From the NCBI GenBank assembly GCA_950295325.1, contig OX485803.1:25413554-25477553 (forward strand): a stretch of DNA of 64,000 bases. The letters are read 5' to 3'. Origin of the DNA: Polytrichum commune. Lineage: Eukaryota > Streptophyta > Polytrichopsida > Polytrichales > Polytrichaceae. Positions within the stretch are counted from its first letter, which is position 1. The number at the start of each line of letters is the position of its first letter. The position numbers and the translations under genes were made by a program. The notes under the pieces are model-generated. The model searched no databases. It was not told where the DNA came from and was given only the letters and a program-made list of their open reading frames with translations. Below are positions 22,858 through 33,607 of the stretch, in pieces.

Positions 22858-24129
22858 ATGTGCACAATGGCCAGTACTCTTAAAGATCCAAACTTACTAC
22901 TAGCACGTGCAAGAGGTCTGATGAACAAGGTCATGTTGTTTCTTGAGCTTGGCCGAGTGAGGTTTCTGGTATACTCTCCGATCGCCTTCGCTGTGGGCGT
23001 CACCTGCGCCACAATTTCCAGCAACATCGACAACATTGACAATTACAGCAATGCAAACCCAGCAGGCTTCATGATTTCAGTGCCGCTGTTTTTGTTGGGG
23101 CAGTTGTTCGTCAGCTGCACACACATGCTCACCCACTTCTTCAACGAGTACTACGACTACGAGGCCGATCAGCTACACGAGTTTCCGTCCCCGTGGACGG
23201 GTGGAAGCCGGGTGCTGATGAGCGGCAGAGTGCTTCCCATGACCTCGTTCTACCTCGGTTGCACATTGAGTGTGGTGAGCTTGGGTTTGTGTGCGGGCAT
23301 TCCAGATGCCGACGCTGGAACGAGGTTGATCATGCTTGTGATAGTGATCTTCTCAATCGGCTACTCGGCTCCACCGTTGAACCTGCTCACGCGAGGGTTG
23401 GGAGAGGCGGACGTCATGTTGGTGCTCAACTTGCTGGTACCTCTGTTTGGATACATGTTGTTCCGAAATGAGGAGTACGGATCCTCCCCCTGTCTTTTGT
23501 GGGGTACCATCCCTGCCGCGTTGGTGGAGTTTGTGCGGATGATGGTGATGAACATGGCGGATGTGGTGGGCGATGCACAAGCCGGGAAGCTCACTCTGGT
23601 GGTTCGCCTGGGGTTGCACCGGAGCGCGGCCTGGCACATGGCAGGCATGGTGGGGGCTTATGTGAGTTTGAATGTTTTGTTCCTGCAGAGTGGGAATGAT
23701 TGCAACATGATCCCGGTGGCATCGTTTCTGCTGCAGATGTGCACACTCCCGATGGCCGCTCGCATCTGCTACCGCCTCTACTTCCGGAAGGAGTATCTCT
23801 CTGTGGTGCGATCTTACAACCTGCCTTATGTGGCCACCCAACACCATGGATTCATGCTCATGCTGGGTTTGGTCGGATTGGTTTGGAGCGATGAGCAACG
23901 CCCCATTTGGAGCAGGCTGTCCATCCTGCGCATGCTTGGGGTTTATTACTTCCTCGCACAATTCACCTGGCGGACGTGGAAAGGATGGTGCAATGGGAAC
24001 CTGGAGAATGTGTTTAACCCAAAGGTCAACGCTGCAGATGTTGTGCAGAAATCCAAGCAGATTGCGTACTGGGATGAAGCTCTCGCACAAGCTGCTCAAC
24101 CCTTCACACACAACGCTACCAAAAAGTAG
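22858..24129 (+). CDS. UbiA-family prenyltransferase, intronless
   Basis: An uninterrupted 423-codon frame; the second ATG (22867, in an ACAATGG context) may be the real start. The protein is a polytopic membrane protein with about nine hydrophobic segments. It carries both Asp-rich motifs of UbiA prenyltransferases: N96-x3-D100-x3-D104 (NEYYDYEAD) and N232-x2-D235-x3-D239 (NMADVVGDAQAGK), plus the loop GYSAPPLNL (168-176). These residues bind the Mg-diphosphate of an isoprenyl donor. The acceptor is unknown. The NEYYDYEAD...GGSRVL form is more like bacterial and fungal UbiA/MenA-like enzymes than like plastid tocopherol or plastoquinone enzymes, and no clear transit peptide is seen. The gene is visibly GC-richer than its surroundings. 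Absence of introns, odd subfamily and base composition fit horizontal acquisition or retroposition; no poly-A tail or duplication was found to prove the latter. It appears functional. Confidence 0.9.
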   Translation: MCTMASTLKDPNLLLARARGLMNKVMLFLELGRVRFLVYSPIAFAVGVTCATISSNIDNIDNYSNANPAGFMISVPLFLLGQLFVSCTHMLTHFFNEYYDYEADQLHEFPSPWTGGSRVLMSGRVLPMTSFYLGCTLSVVSLGLCAGIPDADAGTRLIMLVIVIFSIGYSAPPLNLLTRGLGEADVMLVLNLLVPLFGYMLFRNEEYGSSPCLLWGTIPAALVEFVRMMVMNMADVVGDAQAGKLTLVVRLGLHRSAAWHMAGMVGAYVSLNVLFLQSGNDCNMIPVASFLLQMCTLPMAARICYRLYFRKEYLSVVRSYNLPYVATQHHGFMLMLGLVGLVWSDEQRPIWSRLSILRMLGVYYFLAQFTWRTWKGWCNGNLENVFNPKVNAADVVQKSKQIAYWDEALAQAAQPFTHNATKK

Positions 24130-24289
24130 TAGAGTTCAGTTTCCCTATCGTTATTTGTACAGTACAACATAACCATGCAATTGAATCTTCATAACATTCA
24201 CCATCATGCCAATAGAAAGAGATTGCATTTTTTAGAGTTGAGTTTATTTTTCCTATTGAGATTCTTTGTCAAATTACTTTAATTATGAT

Positions 24290-24420
24290 CGATCTCAAGA
24301 TGATGAGTTCCAATGCCAGTATTGTTGCGGCTTCCTTGGCATCTATGTGCAGAATTCCAAGTGGATTGCGTATTAGGATGAAGCTCTCGCACGAGCTACT
24401 CAACCCTTTGTAGAAATGTA
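24290..24420 (+). pseudogene. Relic of prenyltransferase 3' end, copy 2
   Basis: The stretch around 24350-24415 matches the last coding ~75 bp of the prenyltransferase ('gatgaagctctcgcac' and 'gctactcaaccctt' against 24074-24107) at a distance of about 300 bp. It has an in-frame stop (TAG for TGG in the YWDEA stretch). It lies in what would be the gene's 3' flank. Confidence 0.8.
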
Positions 24421-24739
24421 GTGTATCATTCAGGCTACAGAATACAATATGTATGTAGATACAGGTAAATATACAAGTACGTGTCTATTGACACGGATCA
24501 AACCTTTGAGTATCAAAAGTTAGGTAGAAGGAGCATGACCCTCTATAAATCAATAAGGCTTGCAAGGTCACATCCATTGATGTACTATATATAGGGATCA
24601 TTTCCCAAGTAATAAATCATTCCATTGAAAGCTTACATAATCCAAGTGTACCTAGGTAGTTAAGTCACGAGTTAAGTCCTCCTTAATTATGTCTTGGCAT
24701 GTGTAGATTCTAGGATTTAACACCCTTCACACCACATGA

Positions 24740-25130
24740 TCAAGAATTAGGAGTAGAGTTTAGTTCCTTGGCCATCATCCGTACAATATTAGCATTCAAC
24801 TGAGTCTTCATTACATTCATTATGTCAACAAAAAGAGCTTTCATTTTTTTTTAATTATTGAGATTCTTTGCTTTATTACTTAATTAAATATGACTCCAAG
24901 ATGGTGAGTTTCAATGGCAGTATTACTACGGCTTCTTGAGGATTGTTGTGGAGAAATCCAAGGAGATTGAGCATTGAGATGAAGCCCTCGCATGACCTGC
25001 TCAACCCTTCACACATGGCAGTGCTTAGAATTAGTAGTAGATTTTAGTTTCCCAGCCATCACCTGATGTTTTTCAGTTCACCTAATTAAGACTTCAAGTT
25101 TTTCATTTTTTCTATTAAGATTCTTTGTAA
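24740..25130 (+). pseudogene. Relic of prenyltransferase 3' end, copy 3, with 3' flank
   Basis: A third, more diverged match: 'gtggagaaatccaagg', 'gatgaagccctcgcatg' and 'ctgctcaacccttcacac' (24948-25016), followed by flank resembling 24125-24260. The upstream part (24760-24930) also resembles 24130-24330. The gene's end and 3' flank therefore occur as a decaying tandem series. Confidence 0.75.
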
Positions 25131-25826
25131 TATTTTTATATTTAATTTATTGGTTGACATTACCTACCATTTTGATACCTATCATGTGTCGCATTAAAGA
25201 GGTTGGATTGTACAACCAACAGATATAAGATTAATCATTTTCTTTGCCTTCTATGACAATTTGTGTTGGTTTTTCTTCCCCTAACTTACATGGACCCCAA
25301 TAATGTTCCCCAAGGTGGAAAAACAATGACCAATTACATTACAACTTGCAATTTTTGATTTGAAGTTGATTTGGAGTTCATGAATTAGCACTAAAGGCTC
25401 CGAATTGGTTGTAGGGACCCACACTTGAGATAGATTAACCACAAATTTATTGGTGGTTAGGTCTTTACTAGACCCACTTACCTCACATGGAAGTGTACGC
25501 TAATTCTCCCTGGCAAACAAAAGTGAAGGGTTGGCATAATTCTAGGTAGGGGGCCAGATAGTTGAAGTTTGAGAAAGGGGACTTGACTATAGCTTTTCTC
25601 TAGAACTCTAGAAAATGAATTTCATTTGAGCATGAAAATTTCAATTTTCATTAACTTGTTGGTGTCATCCCAAGATTGTCATATTTTACACTTTAGAAAG
25701 TTTGTCATGTTGCCATATTATTACAATTAAAATCTTTCCCAAGGGTTTCATAACTTTGCATTCATTTTCATTTTTCTAACATCTCAATATATAAAGTTCA
25801 ATCAATTTAGTCATGCAACATTCAAA

Positions 25827-26081
25827 ATGGCTAAGTGTGAGGACTATCACATTCCAAGTTGCATGTTGGACAAAAAAAACAATTCTACTCTCTCATACAT
25901 TGGCCACCTTACTCCACATGTTCTCAAGTGCTTGGCCGTTAAGATGCTTGGAGATTTTGATGTAAACTTCGGTAATGTTGACAATCTCTATTTCTCTTCG
26001 CCGGGACCATATGCACATGGAATCATGCCCTTAGAAGGACTCAAGGAGATTGAATCTACACTAGGTTGGGACATCCCATGA
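25827..26081 (+). CDS. Small hypothetical open frame, 84 codons
   Basis: I do not recognise this protein. It is non-repetitive with ordinary composition (MAKCEDYHIPSCMLDKK at the start) and no signal peptide or membrane segment. A TATA-like TATATAAAG lies at 25788-25796, only 31 bp before the ATG, which would leave almost no 5' leader and argues against that pairing. It may be a gene fragment or chance. Confidence 0.25.
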   Translation: MAKCEDYHIPSCMLDKKNNSTLSYIGHLTPHVLKCLAVKMLGDFDVNFGNVDNLYFSSPGPYAHGIMPLEGLKEIESTLGWDIP

Positions 26082-26437
26082 TTATATTCTCAGGGCTCAC
26101 ATGAACGAACGCACACCGCTTAATAACGTTATGCAAAGCTTCATTCTGTAGTGAAGTGGATCCATCTGCCTCCACCTCCTAGCCAGAGGGTTTCTACTAC
26201 GGTCACTCTCATGACCTCACCTGATTCCTCCTGAAGTCTTGATCGATCACTTGTTCAGATCATCAATCATCCTCGGATCATCGATCATAGGTTTTGCAAG
26301 GCGTGAGCTGTGATCTGGTGCAGCAAGTTAGTTACTCATCATGAAGACACCATGGGTGAAGGCGGGTTGCCTCACCATGGCATGCACTGCATGTGGCTTT
26401 GGTTCTGGTGGTCTCACTCATGAGTGCAACAGGCATA

Positions 26438-28461
26438 CAGTCTAACCTTGATAATGTCACCCTTGTTAATGGGACACCTTGATACTGTCACCTAAAAGTT
26501 TGAAACCGATTTTCTTAGTGTAAAACTCCCTCGTTATTATCCCTATCACCCTTGTTAATGTCACTATTTTTTTCCAAAATCCGTAGTGTAAATGTGATAA
26601 TATCAAATATGGATGGATTGTATGTGATGGTTGGATGGACATATTGTAGTAGCCAAAAGGGTCATGAGCCACCCCTGTGATAAATGCAATGTTATTCAAA
26701 GGGTCATGAGCCGCCTCTGTGCACCAACCCTGAACGGTGCTGTCTATACACGGCACTCAAAGGTGTTGTCTTTGACGGCGCTGCCAAGACTTCTTGGCCT
26801 CTATGCACCCCACCTTCCGTCACATGTGTTCACCTATGTGTCTTTGAGGGTTTCAGCTTGTGTGAAGTAATTTAGGATGTTAAGTTCTACGGTTTAGCTG
26901 AGCTGGTACAGAGTAGTGTCGACTTAAGCTAAATTAGTTCAATTGGTTTGCAATGTAGAAACCTCAAGATATGTGGCACGGTCTTCACTGTTTCTATAGT
27001 CAATAGTCGCATAGGAGAATCTAGTAAGATCCTGAAGACATCTTCAATTTTGATGAGACAGGTTTGTATTATAAAGCCTCTCCTTGCAAGACTTTGAATA
27101 TTGGGAAGGCAAAAGGAAATAAAAAGAAGAAGGACCGTGTGACATTGGGGCTTTGCACTAATATCTCAGGGAAGGAGCGATTGAAGCTTGTTTTCATTCA
27201 CAAATCAACACGTCCCAGATGCTTTCCTCGGAAGTTTGATCCAAATAGTATAGTACACTATTATTCTAACAATTCAGCCTGGATGAATGGTGATGCTTTT
27301 ACACATTGGGTGAAGAGTGAGAACCGAAGAATGGCATTGCAAGATAGAAAAATTTGCATTATTATGGATAATGCAGGAAGCCATGATATTCATGGTGAGG
27401 TCAAAAAAGTTATAGATGGATTTAATGCTTTTGTACTCTCCCATATCACTATATTGTTTCTTCCACCAAATGTGACTTCAGTTGTTCAGCCTTTGGATCA
27501 AGGAGTGATTGCAGCATTCAAAATGTGCTATAAACGCAAGCTTGTTGCCTGGACTTTGCAACAAATTGATAACTCAAATGAAGATTTGGGGAAACTGAAT
27601 GTTGATCTATTTCAAGCAATGCTATGGTGTGTGGCGGCATAGCATGAATTAGATGATCAAACCATTAGAAATTGTTGGAGAAAGTCTGCCATATTGCCTG
27701 CAGCGTGGAATGCAGATATCAACAATTCTGATGAACGTATGAAGTCCAAAATGGAGGAAGCAGCTTTGGAATTGGGCAATCTCATCGCCGCATTGAATTT
27801 GGGTTTGGATGTTGAAGGCAAGCCTATAGAAAAGCTTAGTCCTTTAGAGTACATAAACATGGAAGGTGAAGATGATTTTGAGGTGGAATATTCTACTGAG
27901 GAGCTTGTGCAATTAGTGCAAGATGGCGAACATGTACTTGATTCCATGGAAGAAGACCCATTGATTGTTAATGGCAATGATGATGAGTCTAAAGTAGTGA
28001 AGCTAAGCGATGCACAAAAATATGCTAAAGATGTTTTGAATTTTATGGCTAGCCAAGGTTCTCAGATTTTCAACACTCATGAGTTGTTAGGAATGGAAAA
28101 CATCCATGACAAACTCATTAGAATTGGTGTTGGACATTTAACATCACTAAAACAATGTGACATTAGAAGCTTCTTTGTCTCTAGTGAGAGGTCTTTACCT
28201 GATCTCAATGACACATTGTGATGTGCTCATGTTGTTATTCACAATTTTGAATTATATTTTACATTCAAAAACATTGAAGTCTTGTGTTTGTTTTTTTTTT
28301 TTTTTACATTGTAATTTCATTTTGATTTTCTACCTTTTTTTTTTTGATAATATCACATTATGCACAAATCTTCAAAATGTGACATTATCAAATATGTCAC
28401 ACCTTGTTTATATCACACTTTATGGTGAAACGGATGGTGTGATATTATCAAGGTTAGACTG
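26438..28461 (+). mobile_element. Pogo/Tigger DNA transposon, deleted and decayed
   Basis: A 2,024-bp element with TIRs CAGTCTAACCTTGATAATGT on the left and, as its complement with one mismatch, at 28442-28461. TA is duplicated on each side (26436-26437, 28462-28463). The interior holds a pogo-type transposase lacking its N-terminal DNA-binding half (see the separate entry) and a T-rich 3' region. It is the only element in the window whose ends, duplication and transposase all agree. Confidence 0.95.
27037..28221 (+). pseudogene. Pogo/Tigger DDE transposase, N-terminally deleted
   Basis: The frame carries the DDE catalytic core: DIFNFDETGLYY (first Asp, 27052-27054), IIMDNAGSH (second Asp, 27367-27369) and VVQPLDQGVIAAFK (third Asp, 27496-27498). 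All three catalytic Asp residues are intact. A TAG at 27640-27642 follows 'LWCVAA' and precedes 'HELDDQTIRNCW', which continues in frame to the stop at 28219-28221. The C-terminal tail is acidic. The usual N-terminal CENP-B-type helix-turn-helix domains are absent, apparently lost by internal deletion between 26500 and 27030. The product would have the catalytic core without end-binding domains. Confidence 0.93.
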
Positions 28462-30222
28462 TATGCGAGGCCCAAGGTGCGAATGTTCAGGTCTGCAAAT
28501 GGAATTTCCTAGTAAACAAAGGCTAACTGTATCAAGCTCGCCTTCCAAAAAGTCACTCTGGGATACAATGACCCGGATTTCGTGACAGTGAGCCAAGACT
28601 AAGTTTTGATTCAACAGCTGATTCGATTTGGTTCAAACCGAACGTCAGTGGTGACTGGAAATGGGGCCACCATAACCTTCGTTAGCGATGGGGGCGATCC
28701 CCTTCGCCAGATTCCGCCGGCTTCATCCCGACCTACGCTAGATCAGGCACATTCAAATTCTTGCACGAAATTGTGCGATGTCGTGCTCTGCAGTGCTGGT
28801 TGCGGTCTGAATGGTGATATTTGTGGTGTCTTGTTATTGACGGGACACTTACTGGATACCTCGTTCCCTTGCAGGTCATGACCATTGATGGTCTGCAGAT
28901 GTGAGGCGGGCCCTTGGAAGCAGGGACCGCATTGAGGGATGGAGTGAGTCAGTGGCACGTGTAGGTTGTCGCATTTAATCGATATTACATTCTTTTCCCA
29001 GACATCTGGAAGTTTAGAGTTGACATCATTGTCATTGTTTGCAAAATATGAAAGAGATGTGTTTTGAGGGAGATTGCGTGTTCACATCTTTTGAGTGCTA
29101 TTTTGTGTGCTTAGAATTATGTTGCAAGGGTCCTATGGATGTAACTGGAGACTGGCATTTATAACAGTACCAACACGGTTCAAAATGAGCAGCAATTAAT
29201 CAGGATGTATGAAGATTGAGGTGGATTGTAAGTATTCAGCAACTATAGATCAAAATCTACTGTGGACCTCGTTGTGGAAAGGGTCAACAGGTTCGTTAGT
29301 CTCCTAATTCCTTCTATTTTTGTTATATTTCATTTTTTTGCATGTTTCACTTGAGTTAAAAATCTACAATATATACCCTTTTTCCTTAAAGTATAATGTA
29401 CCTCATTGCATAATCCTCATACTTTGATCCTTGTGTAGTAAACGTTGAAGTATATCTTTGCTAAAGATGCCATTATATATTCTTCACTATCAACCTGTGG
29501 GTCCTCCGACTGATATTTCCAGCACAACTGATGAGATTCAACCTTCTTTACCTGTAGTTTTTGATGCATAATATGTCAGCTCTTACTCCTATGCGCCTTT
29601 GTCACACTCAAGTGAAGGTCAAATTCTCCCAATAATGGCAAACTCGCATAGGTAGTTTGGACAACGGTGAGGAGGACCTGAAGAAAATTTCTCTTGTGTC
29701 GGAATATGGGTGTTGGGTGCACGATTTTTGTAGATTCGCATAATCTTTTAGTTCCAAGCGCAACCTGAAACACATCAAATTCTCAAGCGAATAATTGTGT
29801 GAGTTGAAGATCAAATCTCTCACCCCACTCATGCATGAGTGGAATGAGTTTGGTGGGGCCAACACCTAGCCCCAAAAATTCTAGCATCAACTACTATTGT
29901 TTCACATAAATCCCCCATTTCAGTGTGAATCTGAGATGAAGATGGCTGAAACATATTTTTTACAGTCACAATGCTTGTGAACAATGTCGGTGTCAGAGTC
30001 CAACTAATAGCAATAAGTAGACCAAACTCCGAACTTCAAACACCAAGAGAGATGACACTAACATTGCTAGTGTGGATGAGGGATGCTTCACCTTGATCAT
30101 GATAGCCAGCCTCATGATAACCCATTCGGTTGCTGGATGACTGCGGCAGGTCATCACCATTCTCCAGCCGCAACCTTGGCCGCCTCTCCCCTGGGCCTGC
30201 TCCGGCCGCCCCTAGTCTGTGC

Positions 30223-30274
<52 letters not shown>

Positions 30275-30694
30275 GGGAGAGAGCCTCTCGGTGAACAGTG
30301 GAGCTTCCTTCCAACCTCCGAGATCCCAGCAGCCTGATACGCCGCTAACTACCCCCCCCCCCCTTTTTGCAACAAGCCCAAAGCCTTAATTGAACAAGCA
30401 CCAAGCCTAAGTGAGTTTCTGATAGGAACCAACTCACGGCAGAAGGCATCCCTTCACACCGATCGACGAAAATCTAAATGACATGTAATTACTAATCTAT
30501 CATCACAATGACTAATCTCAATAATCCAATTGAAAATCCAACACAAACTCCAACCCAACAACTATTTCAATTGCACATCTAATAACTAATTTTCACTCTT
30601 TTTATTTTTTCGCCTGACTGAACACTATCAAAGTCCAAGTGCAAGCCATTTCTTGCAATTAGGGAAACATGTGGGCACTAATTTGGGCTCACAC
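28462..30694. other. Unassigned intergenic DNA with a (GA)n tract
   Basis: Mixed-composition sequence with no recognised protein. A block near 28600-28890 has higher GC and an open frame, but no domain I know. A pure (AG)n microsatellite occupies about 30225-30272. A poly-C run lies at about 30352-30363. No transposon ends were found. Confidence 0.5.
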
Positions 30695-33073
30695 CCCGGT
30701 CCCTATCCACCTCCCCTTGAAAGTTCGTGGAGAGGGGGTTAACGTCCACCAAGAACAACTGCCGACATGATATCAACTATCCATCATATAGAGAGTCTAA
30801 ACCAAAATCAAGCTTAATGAAGCCAAATCAATGTGAGAATAATGGTATAATGGTCATTGCATCCAAAAATAAAACTATGGACAGTTTTTGAATGCGCTAA
30901 TGATAAGAGACAAACATAGAATAGGGCAAAATACTTTATCATCATTAGGATTTAAATTTCATTATTTTTGCATTTCAACTTTGATAACATTGAGACTTGA
31001 AATGCTAATCTAGATCATTCACAATTTTTAAAAAGATGAACAATCGAAGCTAAAAAATTCAATTTACTTTGCATGTGATTTCATATATGACACACAATGT
31101 CGAGGCTATGGTAATTATGTTATTAACCCTGAATTTCAGCCTTGTGCACGATGTCTTTAGGGTTCAAGCAGAACAATTAATGTGTCATTGAAAGACAAGC
31201 CTCCCACAAATTGAAAGTTTACCCTTTCTGAGGATGTGAGGTACAAAATTATTGAATGATTAAACTAACTCGTTCAAAGTCATTGACATGCACAAATTGC
31301 ACACACATAATTTTAAACCAACATCAAGAGATCAAACAACTCATTAAAAGTGAAATAACCGATAAACAACACAAGGGAAGAACAAATTCTCGAACCCCAA
31401 ACCCAAAATTTGTAGACCTAAAAATTGCAATTTCATCGAACCATACTACAAGTGTTGCACCTTGTTCACCCTAGCCCATCTAAGGCATGTGTGCTTCTTG
31501 TCGTCACACTTCTTAGCCCTTGAATTGCAACAGGGTATATTCCCAATAAAGTTGTTTGTAACGTAAAGCAAAAGAAAACCATGGGTTAGTACCAAATCAA
31601 GAGTTTATGAGAATCAATACAATGTTCCTCAAGTTTTTTTTGTAAGATTACATTACCATGCTCAAACAGCTGTGTCACGCTATCAAAAACTGGTATTTCT
31701 GGCTTGTTTTACTCCGATGCGTGGATCAAGCTAGCCTTGTATAGGCTGATCTAGGATTAAAGATAGTAGGTCCCATATGCATGCCCTATTTAGATCCTAA
31801 AATCCTCTCAAAGTTTGTGGGGTGGAAAGAGGAGGTCCCAAAAGTTCCATCCAACTTTCAAATTTAAGTTCCAACACACGACAAGCTATTATGCTTTTAA
31901 TAGAATGTTTTCTCAAAGGAGAACCAAACCCATAGTTTCATCCCTCTTTCATAGAGTTTATGGACAACTCTAATGAAAGTAAAACTTTCATACCACCCTT
32001 GATGTCGAGGGCCAAAACATTACTCAATCCTATGCTGATGCACTGTGAGGTCGGGAGGTTTCGGGCATAATGTTGTTTTTATTTTGGTGTCTCTTTAAAA
32101 ATGAACGATCCTCTCCGTGAATAAATTGTTCGATTCATCACTTTATATTGACATGTAGCTAAGCTCGGGCTTAGCCCCGGCTCAGCGTTGTCATTAATAC
32201 TTACCCAAACCCAAAAAAACAATTGATGCATAATGGAATTAATGTGAAATTCAAGCCCCACGTGCCCGTTGGCAATTGATAGGCATGTTGACATGAAATA
32301 CTATCATAAACCATCCTTGACATTTGGTTGAGTTGGATTTCCACCATGATATGATATTGTGTTGCACATAAATAGGTTGGCCTAAGCTTCGAGAATGGAT
32401 TCTTAACTTAGACAAAATAATGTTAGCATTCATTCGATTCACATCTTCACTACGCCAGTGCAGATAACTAAAGCAGATTTTGGCCATTTCACCACATTTT
32501 TGTTGCTCCTTTGGAATGGAGCAACTATGAAACCCACCCCTCACAACAACTTTCACTCAGTCCTAGAATCACTACCCACATGAGGATCATGGGCGATCAT
32601 TTCTATAGAATTATCACTTGCCAAGTGGTTGTTGATTAGAGGGCTAGTCCTCTAATCGACTTCCTCGGCCAGCCGACACCATGGCCAGTTTATGAATCGA
32701 TACATTCAGAGTACGATTCAGAACCTCCCTACACTGCAACCAGCTCCAATGTGCAAGCATTCTGCCAAAAGCAATGTGTCGAGGAAGAACCTCCGCATCA
32801 AAGAATTACTTAGGAAAATAGATCTTTATTTACAAGTACTTCCCAATATACAAAAATCTGCCGAGTATTGCAGTAAACTCTGCAAATACCACAAAAATGC
32901 AACTCATCTCCCCATAGTATTTACTACTTCGCTCATCTTATCCTGCAATGTGTAGATTTCTAGTTTTCAACTCAGAACTCAAACTTGGTGCAGCTGGGCT
33001 GCTTTCCACAAAACCGGTGATGAACTTGCTCGTCAAACACGGGACCAGGTCGTTGAAAACCTCCCATCAGTGC

Positions 33074-33544
33074 TTAGGCAACCTCGATCTGCCGAGCTTG
33101 AGGCTTTGGTTTCTCCACTTTCGGGATTGTCACCGTCAGCACTCCATCCTGCACCTGCGCTTTCACCTTGTCCGCATTTGCGTTCTCGGGGAGTCGGAAG
33201 CGCCGCAGGAAGCTGCCTTGGGAGCGCTCAACGCGATGCCATGTATCGCCCTTCTGCACTTCCTCTTTCTTCCTCTCGCCACTGATCTCCAGAGTCCTGC
33301 CATCCAACACCTGCACTTTCACTTCCTCCTTCTTCAATCCTGGAAGATCCGCTTTGAATACGTGTGCCTCCGGGGTTTCGCGCCAATCGATTTGTGTGTT
33401 GGCCACCGCGTGCGCATCCATCGCGAATTGCCGAGATGGTCCATTCTCCAGGCTGGAGAATGCTTCCAGCGGATCCCAGATTGTGCCGAAGGTCAGGGGG
33501 TCGATGACACGGTTTCCACGTCCACCGAAGAGTGAAAGAGCCAT
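33074..33544 (-). CDS. Cytosolic class I small heat-shock protein (~17-18 kDa)
   Basis: A 156-residue protein, intronless, as usual for this family. An N-terminal arm (residues 1-50, MALSLFGGRG, then WDPLEAFSS) precedes the alpha-crystallin domain (about 52-142, beginning IDWRETPEAHVFKADLPG). Consensus II is at about 57-83. Consensus I follows the P-x14-GVL pattern with P119 and GVL at 134-136. The tail ends in QIEVA, giving the I-x-V form of the I-x-I motif used in oligomer assembly. There is no signal or transit peptide, so the product is nucleo-cytosolic: an ATP-independent holdase that binds unfolding proteins during heat stress and hands them to Hsp70/Hsp100. The start is fixed by the conserved MALSLFGG-type N-terminus. 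The paralogue in copy A is broken, so this is the only working copy in the window. Confidence 0.96.
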   Translation of the reverse strand: MALSLFGGRGNRVIDPLTFGTIWDPLEAFSSLENGPSRQFAMDAHAVANTQIDWRETPEAHVFKADLPGLKKEEVKVQVLDGRTLEISGERKKEEVQKGDTWHRVERSQGSFLRRFRLPENANADKVKAQVQDGVLTVTIPKVEKPKPQARQIEVA

Positions 33545-33599
33545 TGACGTGCGACTTTTCTAGTCAACCCAATTGACAAAACCTGTGAAAACGCCAAAT

Positions 33600-33607
33600 T
33601 TCAAGAA
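33600..33607. promoter_or_regulatory. Heat-shock-element-like core, copy B
   Basis: TTCAAGAA, 56 bp upstream of the ATG. No third GAA/TTC unit is in phase. The nearest TATA-like element on the minus strand (CTTTATATTTC, 33643-33653) lies farther upstream, so a canonical upstream heat-shock element is not evident. Confidence 0.3.

Noticed and set aside
23193-24111. Open frames antisense and out of frame with the prenyltransferase
   Set aside because: They are shadows of the GC-rich coding region; the sense frame has the full set of family motifs.
28606-28881. 91-codon frame in a slightly GC-richer block after the Tigger element
   Set aside because: No recognisable motif, no start context, and no splice partner that I could justify; left as unassigned DNA.
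30036-30314. 92-codon minus-strand frame with Leu-Ser repeats
   Set aside because: It reads through the (AG)n microsatellite and has no domain.
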